Shown: one piece after another, positions 10,601 to 23,164 of the stretch
Layout: each line of letters begins with the position of its first letter
Position numbering within the stretch: position 1 is the first letter of the stretch
NCBI GenBank assembly: GCA_905221605.1
Contig: CAJNDS010001757.1
Coordinates: 275,001 to 339,000 of the forward strand
Direction of reading: 5' to 3'
DNA length: 64,000 bases
DNA from: Symbiodinium natans
Taxonomy: Eukaryota > Sar > Dinophyceae > Suessiales > Symbiodiniaceae
Position numbers and translations under genes: made by a program
Notes under the pieces: model-generated
The model's input: the letters and a program-made list of their open reading frames with translations, nothing else
Database searches by the model: none
What the model was told of the DNA's origin: nothing

Positions 10601-13600
10601 ACGTCTTAGCGTGCTGGTTAAGTCTCATATACCTAGAGCTTGGACATAAGAAGACGTGGTCGGGACGCTGCGAGCCTTTGGCGACACCAGCATCTTGATG
10701 CACATCCCAACAGGCTGCTGCCTGAGCATTGGGTTTCTCTGATACCAAAAACTCCAAGGATGGATGCTCACGGAGTCACCAGTGCTTGCCGCAAACCTGC
10801 TGGCCCGAACGCGAAAGACGAGGAACTCCGAACCTCAAGCCTTCATCCACCCGAGCCCAAGTCTTTGAGGAGGAAGACAAGCCCAACCCAAATCCAATCT
10901 GCCCGTAAATTCACAAGCCCAAACCTCAAACCTGAACCCTGCCCAAAAACACTGCTGCCCAACGGAACAACTTGAACATCAAATGCCCTTTTAGAGAAAT
11001 CGCGAGCGAAGGGCCTTACTTGTCCAGTGTGCGCCTATGCAAGTGCGATGTTGATGCTCTCATTGACAGGCTGGACACCACGACACTCAATGGCCGACCT
11101 CTCTAACACTCCCCCGGAACCCTAAACCCGAAACCCTAAACCCTAAACCTTAAACCCTAGAACCCTAAACCCTAAAACCGCGGGTGCCCGGCGGTGCTTT
11201 TGTGGGAGGCATCCCCATGAGCTCACCCCCTGGCCTCGATAAAACTGGGAGTCGGATTTGGGATGGGGTTGAGGGTTTGGGGTTTAATGTAGGGTTTACG
11301 GTTTAGGGTTTAGGGTTTAGGATTTAGGGCTTAGGGTTAGGGTTTGGGGTTTGGGGTTTGGGGTTTAGGGTTTAGGGTTTAGGGCTGCTTGGGTGCCAGG
11401 TTCTACGCATTTTTGGGGTTTGGAGAATCTGTGCGGGCTGAAAGGTTGCTATTATGGGTTGCGCCCCCCATGCCCCTCGAAGCAAAACTGTCCCATCATC
11501 AAGGTCGTTAAACAGGTAGACTCGACTCTGAACACCACCCAGGCTGTCCAAACCGACGAGGGTATCAAAAAAGACCGCGATGTATAAATGTATGTAAGTC
11601 GACCCCTGCTTGGGAGTCCGACCGCTTCATGACTCGGACGGCGTAGGGCGCAAAGGCAACCTAAGGGTGCCGGAGAGGCGCACTTTTCAGGAGCCTATCC
11701 TGGGCGAAGGGGGTGGGGCTTGGGATGTGGACTTCAGGACCTGGCCTTCTCAACCCTTAAAATCTCACAGTAAGGGGTTGACCCAAGCCCAGTTAGCTAG
11801 TAAAGGGGCATCGGGCTCAAGGTTTTCAAAACGTAGAACTGCAAACAAACCACCAAATAAGCTCTGCATTGCATGATCCCCCACGCACCCCAATCTTCCG
11901 TTCTTTTTGTTGGGTCAACTGGACCTGATGACCCCCAAGTAGAAATCGTCCACCTTTCAAACCCTAAACCCTAAACCTTAAACCCAAAACCCTCAACCCT
12001 GAACCTGTACGTCCGAGCCGTTCGGAGCACGGCGCGGGCCTCGCGGTGTCGCGGCAAGGGGCGCCCCAAAACCAGCCGTACCCCCCGGCTCTGGCTTTAC
12101 GGCTGCAGAGTTGTGCCATGGTCTTCAAGTGAAACGGAAAAAAGATAGCAAAAAACTGGAGGGGGGGGGAGCCGATTTTTTGGGGATCTTGTTATTGAAA
12201 TGCGTCAGGGTGGCGGCATTGCGAGCTCCACAGCAATCCTCAGGGCCGACAACTTAACGATTTCTACTGAGTCCGATTGATGATGAGTTCACAATGCAGA
12301 TTGCCAAACGGCCTTCCCTCTTTCATTCCTTCACGGCCTTCCTGGGTTGTGTCCTTCCTTTCCGTCCTTCTTGGCATCCTGCCAGCCTTCCTCCCTTCCC
12401 CCTACCGCCTTCCTCCCTCCTCCCACTCCATGGAGCTTGGCATCAAGACTACGTCCTAACGTGGATCAGCCATCGTCTACCCGACGTCTTGTACTCTCAT
12501 CCCGCTAAACGACTTCCAGCTGCCGAAGGGCAAGTGACTCAATGGCGCGCCCTACAACCTTCAACTCTGGAGTCTGCAAACCTGCGAAGCCAAAAGCCCC
12601 TCTTTTTATGACGGCATCTGTGATGTGACGCAAAGCGATTCCGAGGCATCGGGAGGACGGGCTTGTGAAGCAGCGAATCGCAGCTTGTCCAATCATGCTG
12701 TAAACATGCCCGGGCCCTTGTCAGAACACTTAAAGGTCCCGCAACCCCGACTCCGAGCCACCAAGGGCTTCACTGGTCCCTGGGTGCTGGGTCTGCTCTA
12801 GGAGACTTTTGGCTGCCAACCAGCATTCCTGCCAGTCTCTCGGACGCTGCAGACCCACGGGTAAGTCTTTGTACCCAGCTGTGCGGCAAGCCTCCTCGCC
12901 TGAAAGGCCGGCTCAATACCCCAACCCCCTGGCATCCTACCAACTCAAAGTCCCTCAACCCTACACATGAATATCCATCAATGCCTTCCCATCAGCTGCG
13001 GAGGGCCGTGACGTTTGCTCGGAGCATCTTCGAGGCATTTGCCCACATCTCGAATGCCTGGGCCTGGGAACCGCCAAGAAAAACCAAGTGGTGGAGGCCT
13101 TCAAGGTGGGTTTAGCGTTTAGGGTTTAAAGGGTTAAAGGGTTTAAAGGGTTTAGGGTTTAGGGTTTAAAGGGTTTAGAAAGGGTTGTGGAGGGAGCTTT
13201 AGCTGGAGCCGAGCACGTCCCATTGCAGAACCTGCTTCTCCAAAGGTTCACAGGGGTCTACACCAGTTGGCAGAAAAAATGTACACTGTCCCCGGTAATT
13301 TCATCCGGCCCCAAGTAGATCCACATGCCCCGGTCTTTTACCCGGATAAACCCTAAACCCTAAACCCTAAACCCTAAACCAACTCATCGTCCTGAGCCCG
13401 CCATCCTATGCCTTTAGACCTCTGGGGTCCAAACGTTGTCCATGGGGTTGTACCAGAGGGTGAAGGAGAGGGCTACGTACCTGGCAACGAGGAAGTCTGT
13501 GCACGTTTGAGGCTACATTGAGCCTACTCAGGTATTTAGGAACTGTTTTAGGTATATATGGGGCTGTGTAGGGGAAAAAAATTAAGGGCCCGGGCTTTTA

Positions 13601-14466
13601 TGGATTTTACAGACAGCTCAGCAGGTCACGGTTCAGAGTTTCAGGGGGCGTGACCGCAACGGACTCTGCGTGCTTCTCTGCTCAAGTACGGTCGGCGCTA
13701 GATAACGGAGCGACTGTTCTGTGATTTGCGGAGCTTCGGAAGTTCCACCGGTTTAGGGTTTAGGGTTAAGGGTGGGAAGTACATCAGCTCATGACGACGC
13801 AGCGTTCCGAATGCTAAGGTCGGGGGGGAGCAGAGGTCGTGGCATCGGGTGGGGGGGCACATGCCGACGACCAGCAGAACCAGCAGCACTGGGCAGGTCA
13901 CGTCCGGATCTGAGAATGGTGGCAAAAGTTGGATTAGAGGCTTGCCAACGAGACTGCAACCAACATTCATCACCTCTGAAGCCTTGTCTCCTGTCTTCCT
14001 CTTCTCTTATTCTGATCCATGTTTTCCTTCCTGCCTTGCACGAATTTGATTTTGGGAGTAGATCCCCTCCCCCCGGTGCGGCCGCGCACCCGGTGGATGC
14101 GGTCCACAGTGCGACAAAGAAATGACACGCGGCTCACCCCGAAGTCCGCTCCTTCCCCTCAACCTATCTCCCGAAAGCCTCCTCAATTCGCCGCACGAAT
14201 GCTACGCACTCTCTTCCGTCCTTCCTTCGAGCATGCTTGTCGACGTGCCACCCCGATGGGCGCATGCACTTTATGCCTTTCTTCTGCATTTCTTTCTTTC
14301 TTGTCTTTTCTCGTTATTTCTTTCTTCTTCTTCTTCTTTCTTTCATGAGGCTTTAGGGGGGTGGACCCCAACACGAGTGGTGCACCTCTTTCCCATTCTT
14401 TCTTCTTCTCTCAGTGACTTTCTTTCTTCTCTTGCCCACTCACTCACTCACTGACTCACTCACTCG

Positions 14467-14502
<36 letters not shown>

Positions 14503-16071
14503 TTTCCGTTCTTCCTTCCTTCCTTCCTTCTGCACCCGTGCCCCCCCCCCCTTTGAGGAGGGCCGCCCGACGGCTCTTTTTTTCCTCTCCCTCTGCAAGC
14601 CCAACCCTCTAAAAGGCTCTCCCCGAGGCGAGGTAAGTGAGACCAACTGGAAGGTACCCCGTACTGTGTCTGCCCTACCCACCCTAGTTTCAGGTTGCCT
14701 GCCCACCTTCTCCCGAAAATGATCTCTTTCTGCCTCCCTCCCCCCTCCCTCCCGCTTCTTCCAACGCCTACCAGCCAGGTCCCAGCCCATGTTCGAGAAT
14801 CGCCTACGAAGGGTTTCTGAAAGGTCAGCTCCCTATGACGTCGTCACTACCTTGTGTGCCGCCAAAACTTTGCTGAGAATGGAGCCTTTGAGAAGCGAGC
14901 AGCAAAGCAATGAGATAACTGGAAAACCTGAATTCGCCCGACCTTTTCGGCACGCGATGAAGAACCGGTGCAAGCTGTTCAGCTTGTCTGCATGCCAGCT
15001 TGCAGTAAGATCCCTGCATCTCCAGCAGAGGTATATCAGCGCGCCTGGCCACGAGACTTGAGACGGTCCCGGACACAAGCCAGCGGAAACACGCGAGGAA
15101 GCAAGCCCGAGCCCTGTATGCAGGAGGTAACTGAGAGCCTATTCATTGGGAACCTTTGAGAGCTGGAAAAGTCGAACCAAGAGCCCCTCAAAAGCATCTT
15201 TCGGGGTCTGTGCCTCTAAGGGAATCTTCAAGCATTTACGGTCTAGGGGTTGCCAGACAACCTTTATGCCTATCCACAGATTCCTCGACCCCAAGGGCCA
15301 CGTGCACTTACGTTCCACGACCACGTGCACTTGCGAGGTCGCGCCCATTCGGTCATGTGTTTTGCCACAAAACGGAACCCGAAAACTCCAATACTCAAAT
15401 CTCTAAACCCTGCAATACAGATAAGCGAAGCACATGCGACAAAAACCGCGAGCTCCACTTCCCACAGTGAGGACGCCCGTGCATTCCAACACTGGCCTGA
15501 GTTTCGGGGCCCATCGCCAGAGACGTTGGTGGTCTACTCTAGGGGCCTGTAGGGTTTTTGGGTTGCTTCTTGTAGTGTTATCATATAGGGACCACAAGGG
15601 AACTCCAGTAGCAATTCTTCCGACCCCTCTATGAGGCTTTGGACCTTGGGAGGGCACGGGCTTTTTTGGACTTCGGGGTGGCAAGTGGTGGCCCATCGCT
15701 GGCGTATCTGCTTTCAAGGTCGAGGGCTGTTGTTTCACGCCTCGATATTTAGAGCTTCTGGGCATATAAATTCTATACCCAGACCAACCTAACCGCTGCT
15801 TGCGAAGGTTTGGGCTTCAAAGCGCTGATCTCAGAGTCAGAGCTCCGTTTTCGGACAAGGCTCCGAACCTTCTGAGAGCCCCCACGGTGGCACGAAGTCT
15901 GCAACGAAAAGCAAAGGCTTTGCGAAGTACTCCAGGACCTGATCCAGAAAGGGACAGGGTTTGGGATTCACTAAGGCTTCTTTCATCTAGACTCTAGACA
16001 AAGATTGAGAGATCCGGTACAGCACGAAAGCCACACGCAGTGACCATCGACAGGTAGATAATTCTACGAAA
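7680..16071. other. Host DNA without a supported gene
   Basis: GC-rich DNA with many short chance frames. It contains telomere-like arrays (9697-9739, 11107-11175, 11290-11385, 13107-13175, 13347-13379), an AT/T-rich tract near 9486-9540, CT-rich runs near 14400-14520 and pyrimidine-rich stretches near 12320-12430. I could not join exons here. Confidence 0.5.
9697..9739 (-). repeat. Six-base telomere-like repeats (CCCTAA/CCCTAG)
   Basis: Unlike the seven-base arrays elsewhere, the units are CCCTAA and CCCTAG. Confidence 0.8.
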
Positions 16072-16200
16072 ATGCTCAAGGAGGACAGGCCGCGCAAAGG
16101 ACAGGCCGTGCCTTCAGCAGCACTTTTAGCACGGCAAGAAGAGGTCCTCGAAGCAGCACGACTGCCACCTTTGCTGCAGTTCTCCGGTTGCAAGCGCTGG
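16072..16200 (+). CDS. Possible host exon
   Basis: The plus frame reads KMLKEDRPRKGQAVPSAALL and then ARQEEVLEAARLPPLLQF, a charged, protein-like stretch in otherwise unremarkable DNA. Exon borders cannot be fixed and no family is recognised. Confidence 0.3.
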
Positions 16201-16347
16201 GTGCACAAACGCAACGTCCGCTTCAGATGGTTTTGGGATCTAGGTCGGGGGGGACTTCATGTCTGCGGAACTGGGGGTTCGTGAACTTGACTGCGAGGGT
16301 TCCCTGACCTCCTTAACAAAAGCACAATGCCGAAACCCTAAACTTGG

Positions 16348-16390
16348 CATGTTCCCCTATTAAGGACTGCTAGTATAAGGGGAACATCCC
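16348..16390. repeat. MITE family 1, half copy
   Basis: TTAAGGACTGCTAGTATAAG and GGGAACATCCC match the right arm of the family; the left arm is reduced to a short GTTCCCC. Confidence 0.75.
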
Positions 16391-16730
16391 AATCCTACCA
16401 CCCTTAACTGATAGGTTGTCGATGTGGTGATGGTTCACCAGTACTCGCAAGTGCTGCTCCGTTGTTCGCAGGTCTTCAAGAGATGCGTGTTCAAACAAGC
16501 GACAGAGGCATCTCTTCACGCACACACGATACGACTCCGATAACGGACGGTACGTGATGACCAGTAAGTCAAACCCAACTTGATCCTCTTAAACCCAATA
16601 TGGGGAAATATAAATGTCCCAAGGCCCTACCTAGACTAGTCTTCAAGACAACGTATTCAAGAGAACCTCTTCTTGAGCCTACAACGCACCTGGAGTCAAA
16701 GCCGAACCTAAACCTTGCCGTTGGTTAGGA

Positions 16731-16812
16731 GGGAATGAGGGAATGAGGTTCCCTGTATAATCCCCTAAACGGTATACACAGGGGATGTAAGGTGCCTCAT
16801 TCCCTCATTCCC
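16731..16812. repeat. Palindromic element, 82 bp, perfect 18-bp arms
   Basis: GGGAATGAGGGAATGAGG at 16731-16748 is mirrored at 16795-16812. Inner sequence continues a weaker palindrome (CCCTGTATAATCCCCT against AGGGGATGTA). Confidence 0.85.
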
Positions 16813-16920
16813 TACTCACCAACAGTAAGAAACTCAGGTGAGCCGCTACGAAGGCGGCAAAGCCCAGGAAGAGGCTGCGCCGGCCCTGATTGCAAAACCG
16901 CCCCGAGGAAGTCATTCATT

Positions 16921-17025
16921 GGGATGTTCCCCCTTAGACTAACAGTCCTGTATAGGGATTATAAAAAGGGAACCATAATCCCTATGAATCAATAAGGACT
17001 GTCAGTATAAGGGGAAGAGTATCCC
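16921..17025. repeat. MITE family 1, near-complete copy
   Basis: It starts GGGATGTTCCCCCTTA and ends TAAGGGGAAGAGTATCCC, with inner arms AGTCCTGTATAGGGATTAT and ATAATCCCTAT...AAGGACTGTC. It folds on itself along its whole length. Confidence 0.85.
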
Positions 17026-17048
17026 TAAAACCCTAAACCCTAAACCCA

Positions 17049-17078
17049 TGGGGGCACCATAATCCCCATAAAGGACTG

Positions 17079-17171
<93 letters not shown>

Positions 17172-17189
17172 TAAGGGGGGAATATCCCA
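17049..17189. repeat. MITE family 1 half copy with a microsatellite expanded inside
   Basis: CCATAATCCCCATAAAGGAC leads into TGTGAGTA, which is expanded to about 30 AGT units (17081-17170) before TAAGGGGGGAATATCCC closes the arm. Confidence 0.85.
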
Positions 17190-17324
17190 AGTCATTCATC
17201 ATGACTCAGTCTCCACGAGAGCCTCCTCACTTCGCAGGGAGGCGGCCAGGGACCGGCAGCACCTGGTTTTAGGCACTTTTGGCATGGTCTCAGTGTACAA
17301 GAAAACTTTGGGTTTTGGGGTTTC

Positions 17325-17433
17325 GGGTTTAGGGTTTAGGGTTTGGGGTTTGGGGATTTAGGGTTTAGGGTTTAGGGTTTAGGGTTTAGGGTTTAGGGTT
17401 TAGGGTTTAGGGTTTAGGGTTTAGGGTTTAGGG
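17325..17433 (+). repeat. Telomere-like array (TTTAGGG)n
   Basis: About 14 units on the plus strand. Confidence 0.95.
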
Positions 17434-17807
17434 GTAGAGAGGGGGCAACCAACCAGGCACTCACCCAATGCGAGCGCCGGGCGAAGCGCAGAGAGGGCAC
17501 GGATCCTGAATCTCTCGGCTAGAGGAGTTACTCGGGGGCCACTATAGGCAAACTGCCTGGGGATGCTGCGAGTCGGCGAGGGTTCGGCACCCCCAGCCAA
17601 AGGGCTCTGCGTGGAGGCTTATTATCATCATTCTTCTTTTACTAAGTTTACTATTATCATTTCTATTATTTTTCGGATAATTATGATTATCATTGCTAGT
17701 TCTGATTATTGGCATCCCAGAGCCGCATTTCTTGTGAAAGCCCAGTCCTCAGACAGGCGCGTGTAAGCGGCGCCCTCCTCGCCATCCTCAAAGCGGGACG
17801 CTGGGCT

Positions 17808-17852
17808 TCTGAGTGACCCTAAACCCTAAACCCTAAACCCTAAACCTCTGAG
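17808..17852 (-). repeat. Short CCCTAAA array flanked by TCTGAG direct repeats
   Basis: Four units lie between TCTGAG at 17808-17813 and 17847-17852. On the minus strand a GTTTAGGG donor and a CACTCAG acceptor would remove it, as expected of an introner-like insertion. Confidence 0.55.
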
Positions 17853-20364
17853 AGTTTTAAGTCTCAGAACTTGGCAGAGGGTCATATGGGGTACTCAGCG
17901 CCTAGGGACGTAATCTCAGAAAGGCAGGAAGGCCATCCCGAACATCAAAACACAAAACAGGTCCCAGGGCGCTGGCTCTCGACCTCAGGGTACACCCCAG
18001 CACCCCCTTTCGGCAACAGCTCGGCTGGCACTGCACTTCGGGCATAGAGAGATTAACAGAAGAGGGAGTGCTGAAGAGCACCCCACCTGGTCGCCATGGC
18101 ACGCGGAGCCTCAGGGAGTGCGCGATTCGGGTCCCGCTTGGTCATCACAGCATTGTGGCAGCACCGCTTGCTCATGCACAAGCTGGGATGCCGGACGAGG
18201 ACCCAGTGGGGATCAACTCGCGTCACAGCGGCAATGGCTCAGGGGTAAGCTGATGAACATAAAATCTTGCATGCCCACACTCCCTCGTCTTCGTGCTACG
18301 TACCGAAGCTTCTCAAGTACAACACAAAGCTGACTTCATGCAGCATCTAGGCTCTCTGATCTGCATGTAGCGGGGCACAAGCTCTGGCTTAGCTCAAGAA
18401 ACCACTTGAGTCTCAGTCATAAGCTCGCAAGCGACATGAGAATTGCGGATATAGGGGCCTGGGATCCATGGGAGATACTGGTGGCCAAAAAAACCGGCGA
18501 GGACTTCCAGTGGGACAATTCCCAAATATGCCCCCCTCACATCCCCTCACAGCCCAAGCCCTGCACCTTGAAGCCCTGCACTCCGAAGACATGGGTGTTT
18601 AAAAACCCTAGCAGCAGAGGCTTTTGCAAAAAGAGGCTTCTTTAATCCTATTGTGCTAGGGGTGTTTAAAGACGATCTCCTGCGTTTTCGTCTTGCTCAG
18701 CAGCTCCTAACAATCTACTTGGTGAGAATCCTCCCAGGGCAAGATGTGTCTTCGCCCGTAGAATCCATGGCCTTCGGCGAAGACTCTGCTTGGCGTGGGT
18801 GTCTGGGCGTTGCTCTGAAAAGTACACAACTCTGGCTCGGCATATCGCAAGGGAAAATTGGCGAGGGCTTGTCAGGAATCATTGCCCCAGGAACAGCGGC
18901 CACGAGGCCGTAAGCAAGCAATTCTCTGCAAACGCCTTTGTACACGGCGGGCGAAGATGAGCCGCAGCCGTCCGGCCAAGAACATGGGGCACATGGAGCG
19001 AAGCCTCCATTCCTATTTTTTGCAGGCATCATGGGCCAGAAAACCCAAAATCCAACACCCTGAGAACTTGCCCCCTGGATCCCCCAAGCAGGGTCCTGCT
19101 CCTGGCCGGCTGGTGAGCTCCCCCAAGCCCAGGCTGGAAGCGACCCAGGCCGAAAAGAACAGGCTGTAGACTTTAGACGCATCGTGAAGTCCCCAAGTGC
19201 GAGACCTGAGTTCTAGGTGACCTGCCAAGCCTTTGAAGCCTTTGCCTCGAAAGAGGTTACCGTCCAGGAGCCTGTTCTAGCGCTCGCTGTACATCCTCTA
19301 GCAGGACGCGGAAGACCTGCACAGGACAGAAGTGACTACAAAACACTCATCACAAGAGGACGCGCAAGTTGCACGACAATTTGAGCGATGGAGCGCTTCT
19401 GTTAATGAAGCCCGTTTTAACAGCTTGGAGCGCAGGACGCATCTTATCAGGCCATCAAGGCCGCCAAGAGATATGTGTGCCGTTCCCACATTTCTCGAGA
19501 AGTGCGACAGCTAACGCCCCATCCCCTACCAAGGCGTCGGCAGGTGCAAGAACGCACTGCACAGACACACCCTCATGGGTGGCCAACAGCCACAGCCTCA
19601 AGCTTAGAGGTTTAGAACTTCTCTGTTGGCCTGACGTGCGCTCAAGCCCTCCCTGCAAACCTTGGAACCAAACAACATCAGATCGCCAGAACAACATCAA
19701 CAAAGTCCCTCTCTCCCCCCAGGCCGGGGACTAAACCAAACCCATTTCGACACCGCCTCTCCGGACCTTTGTTCCGGCCAGGGGCGGTTGCGCAGCCGGC
19801 TGCGCCTAAGAGAATTGCTGGATGGGGGGGGAGGGTAGGAGGAGGAGGGGGGTGGGAGGGGGAGCGAGGGGGAGCGAGTGCGTAAGCACTCATTCACACT
19901 GGCATGTCGAGTTGCCTTTGTCCTTCTTTCTGGGCTTTAAAATTCACAGCTTCAGGCTTGATGAAGTTCAGGGCGCGTGTCGAGCCTGAGGATTGGAGAA
20001 TTTGGGTTTTCGTGCTTTTGGGCTTAGAGGGTCTCAGTTGATTTCTGAAATTCGGGGATTGCCTTCTCTACTCTTGCGCTTACTTGCACGATCTTTCCGG
20101 CTACGGCCGCAGTCCTGTCTGCATTCTGGAAATGCTCAAAGGTCAGGGTTTGCCGTAGAGATGAGAGCTGAGAGTCTAGGAGTTCTTCAAGCGAATCGTC
20201 ACACTACGCCGTGCATTGAACTACGCCCCTAGACCCTACCCCCCCGAAGCCCAGACCCCAGACCACGCAACGCGGGAGCCTAAATTGTGCACCGCTCTTG
20301 AGACGTATGGACTTCCTTCTAACCCTAAACCCGGTTCAAAACTCGAACACCCTGAAGCCTTCAG

Positions 20365-21038
20365 AGCTCATGGCTGGGTCACGTCACAACGCCAAATGGG
20401 GTTTCCAAAATTGGAGGGTTTAGGGTTCAGGGTTTAGGGTTCAGGGTTTAGGGTTTAGGGTTTAGGGTTTCGGGTTTAGGGTTTAGGGTTTCGGGTTTAG
20501 GGTTTAGGGTTTAGGGTCTAGGGTCTAGGGTCCAGGATTTAGGATTTAGGGTTTAGGGTTTAGGGTTTAGGGTTTAGGGTGGGCTCACATTCCACGTGGC
20601 AAGCTGGACTGGGTGCTTTTTGTGAATGGCATCCTTCTCAGGATTCCTGGTGCCATCGCCGCTGCCCTGGCAATGTGATGTAGGCCCGCGACGAACGCGA
20701 AGACCTCCACCGAGAGCGGGCTTGATGTGTTGCTCAGTAGCGACGACAAGGCCAAACTGCGCCCCATCGAGGGCTCAACGCAGCATCGTTCGATTCCTGC
20801 AAACTCCTGAGCAAGTCACCACGAACCACGCTCGCCAATCTGTCACTGGTGTTACAGGCTGTGGTCCGCTGAAAAGCAACACTGAGCTCGGGCGAAAAGT
20901 TCATGGCAAACTCCACGAAGGACACGAAAGACGAGCTCTGCCGGCTGGCGTCTGACATGCTGCGGGATGCTCAAGATTGTGCTTTTTCTGGTGCCATTTC
21001 TTGTGCTGAGCACGAAGCAATGACACCACCCTCCTGGG
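20365..21038 (+). CDS. Spliced host gene fragment, four exons, unknown product
   Basis: Exons 20365-20417, 20578-20674, 20738-20787 and 20877-21038 join in frame with matching phases and GT-AG borders at all three introns. The product reads GWVTSQRQMGFPKLEG, WAHIPRGKLDWVLFVNGILL, a hydrophobic Ala-rich segment (RIPGAIAAALA), SDDKAKLRPIEGSTQH, then a helical domain (MANSTKDTKDELCRLASDM, LRDAQDCAFSGAISCAEHEA). The first intron is made entirely of telomere-like repeat. Start and end of the gene were not found, and no family is recognised. Confidence 0.55.
20418..20577 (+). repeat. Telomere-like array acting as a complete intron (160 bp)
   Basis: The array runs from GTTTAGGGTTCAGGG to TTTAG and fills the whole gap between two exons whose frames match when it is removed. 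Its first two bases give the GT donor and its last two the AG acceptor. Confidence 0.6.
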
Positions 21039-21050
21039 GTCCTGATTGTA

Positions 21051-21081
21051 TTTGGGGAGGGGTCCCCTATTTTCGTAAACC
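21051..21081. repeat. MITE family 2, half copy
   Basis: GGGGTCCCCTATTTTCGTAA followed by ACC matches the outer arm of family 2. Confidence 0.65.
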
Positions 21082-21810
21082 GTGAAGGAAGACCGACAAG
21101 TTGTGCGGCCACAGTAGCCCATAGGGGCAAAGCGCTAAAGCGCTGCAAAAAAGAGTATTCTCTTAGACGAAATGCCATGCTCGTAGCCGGCATGCAGTGA
21201 TCTTGATCTTGCCTGGATCGACTCAACTCCTGCTTCAACAACTGGGGGCAACTTCCGAAGTGCTTAGAAACAAAACTGACATTCCAAGACTTCAACAAGG
21301 CTCCAGATCTTCTCGTGCATAAAAGTCCTCCCCCCCAAGACCCAACTGCTAAAGTTTCCAAGTCCTGGCCACCCTTTCACCCCCATCCCGCCCCACCGGC
21401 GAAACCCTACCGAACTCATGCCAGCCAAGAGGCGCAACGAGGGTGGCGATCTGCAGCGGTGGCTTCGACAGTTTGAGGAGGACTTTTTTGGTCTCCGGGC
21501 TTCCTTCGGAGAAGTATGAAAGTGCCGAAGCCCTTCAGCCCTTGCGCGGCTTGAAACTCAAATCTTCTCAGACGGCCCTACATAAATCCCTGTACCCCTC
21601 GAAGCCCTCAAACGTCAGTCCACCCCCTCAACCCGGCACCCCACCAAACTAGGGACCCAAAACATTTGAAGTACTCGGAGGATGAGGGGAAGGGCCGGCC
21701 GGAATTGCATCACAACGTAGGGCCCTTCCAACTCCCAATCTCAAGTACCCATCCACCGTAAGTAGACCCACTGTAGACCCCAAACCCTGATCTCCAAACA
21801 TCCCGAAGTT

Positions 21811-21908
21811 GGGATGTTCCCCCTTATACCAAAAGTCCTGAATAGGGATCATAGTCGCCCCCTAATAGAATCCCTATTAAGGACTGTGAGTAGAAGGGGG
21901 AACATCCC
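21811..21908. repeat. MITE family 1, complete copy (98 bp)
   Basis: GGGATGTTCCCCCTTATACC opens and TAGAAGGGGGAACATCCC closes; inner arms AGTCCTGAATAGGGAT and ATCCCTATTAAGGACT. Confidence 0.9.
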
Positions 21909-22104
21909 AATCCCTAAGCCCCTAAGGCGAGCGCCCCAAATCGCCGAACCCCAAACCCTAAACCGAAACCCTAAACCCCAAACCCTAAACCCTAAACCCC
22001 AAACCCTAAACCCTAAACTTAAAAGTCGGGGCGAAGGCCTGGCGTGTCAGCGCCGACTCGGCGCCGGCCAAGTTCGGCGACGCCTCGCGGAGGGGGGGAT
22101 CTTT

Positions 22105-22204
22105 AGGGTTTAGGGTTTCGGGTTTCGGGTTTAGGGTTTAGGGTTTAGGGTTTAGGGTTTAGGGTTTAGGGTTTAGGGTTTAGGGTTTAGGGTTTAGGGT
22201 TTAG
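22105..22204 (+). repeat. Telomere-like array (TTTAGGG)n
   Basis: About 14 units, with a CCCTAAA array in opposite orientation at 21950-22018. Confidence 0.95.
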
Positions 22205-22376
22205 CCCTTTAAACGGTTTAGGGTTTAGCCCTTTAAACGCTGGGCAGAGCTGTCCGAAACCCGGCCTCCACCACAGCCTGCACCATGCCAGCTGGGACGA
22301 GGGGCGGCGCACCTGCCAACACCCCGCCTCCCCTTTTCCCGCTGGTTCTCAGTCGGGAATGAGGGAGTTGGGGCCC

Positions 22377-22421
22377 TATATATATATATATATATATATA
22401 TATGAGCATATATATATATAT
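22377..22421. repeat. (TA)n microsatellite
   Basis: Two TA runs split by GAGCA. A similar AT tract is at 9486-9515. Confidence 0.9.
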
Positions 22422-22521
22422 GTAGATACCCTTCAAGGGATTACATAGGCTACTCATTCAGCCCACATACTTTAGCAGATCTGGGAGGCATCTGACAGGT
22501 GACCCCCAATGTAAGCTCCAC

Positions 22522-22571
22522 TTATGATAAGGACCCCAATAAGGCAACCCCCTCGTTTCGGAAAACCCCCC
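22522..22571. repeat. MITE family 2, half copy
   Basis: ATAAGGACCCCAATAAGGCA through TTCGGAAAACCCCCC matches the right half of the family. Confidence 0.65.
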
Positions 22572-23090
22572 CATGTGGAGTACGAGTATTCGGACTCCTT
22601 CTTGCCCCCGCCAAAGCGGTGCCGCTGCAATGCACTGCAAGCTCTGCGAGGCCTCGAGAGTCGCCGTAGGTGCCCTCAATGACTGTGCGGTGCCTGGGCA
22701 CGTTGCCGGCAAGCGGTCGCGGCCGAGGACTCCGGCCTTCATAGCTATAGTTGCAGCATCCTTATGGTTGCGCTCGGCCACTGGATCTGAAGGGCCCGAA
22801 CACTCCTCGCGTAGGGCGACTCATCGCACTTCTCCTGACCTAAAAAGCGCCCACAAGCCCAAGCCCGTGACCTGTACCCTCAAATCTCGAACTCTAAAAC
22901 CCGTCCTTCCAAAGAAGCCTCAAGGGCCCTAACCCCCTGCAAAGCAGAACTTGACCAGTAACATCCTGTAGCTTGCAGCCCACCACAAACCTTGAACCCG
23001 AGACCCTACGTCGCCAAAGATTCTCGGGCCCCGGCTCCAGCACCAGGTGCGCGGCGGAGGCGGCGCCACCTTCGGGAAAGGGCTTAGGGT

Positions 23091-23164
23091 TTGGAGGTTC
23101 ATGGTACTTATTAGTGGGTTATCAGTACAGTTACAATTGGTTAATAAGTACCATGAACCTCCAA
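23091..23164. repeat. Small hairpin element, 74 bp, perfect 23-bp arms
   Basis: The arm at 23091-23113 begins TTGGAGGTTCATGGTACTTA and is exactly mirrored at 23142-23164, with a 28-base loop. Confidence 0.9.

Noticed and set aside
17081-17202. Poly-Ser and poly-Leu frames
   Set aside because: Translations of the AGT microsatellite inside a MITE copy.
18715-19182. Open minus frame of 155 codons (TGEDTSCPGRILTK at its end)
   Set aside because: No domain or splice signals; the plus strand is also open over part of it.
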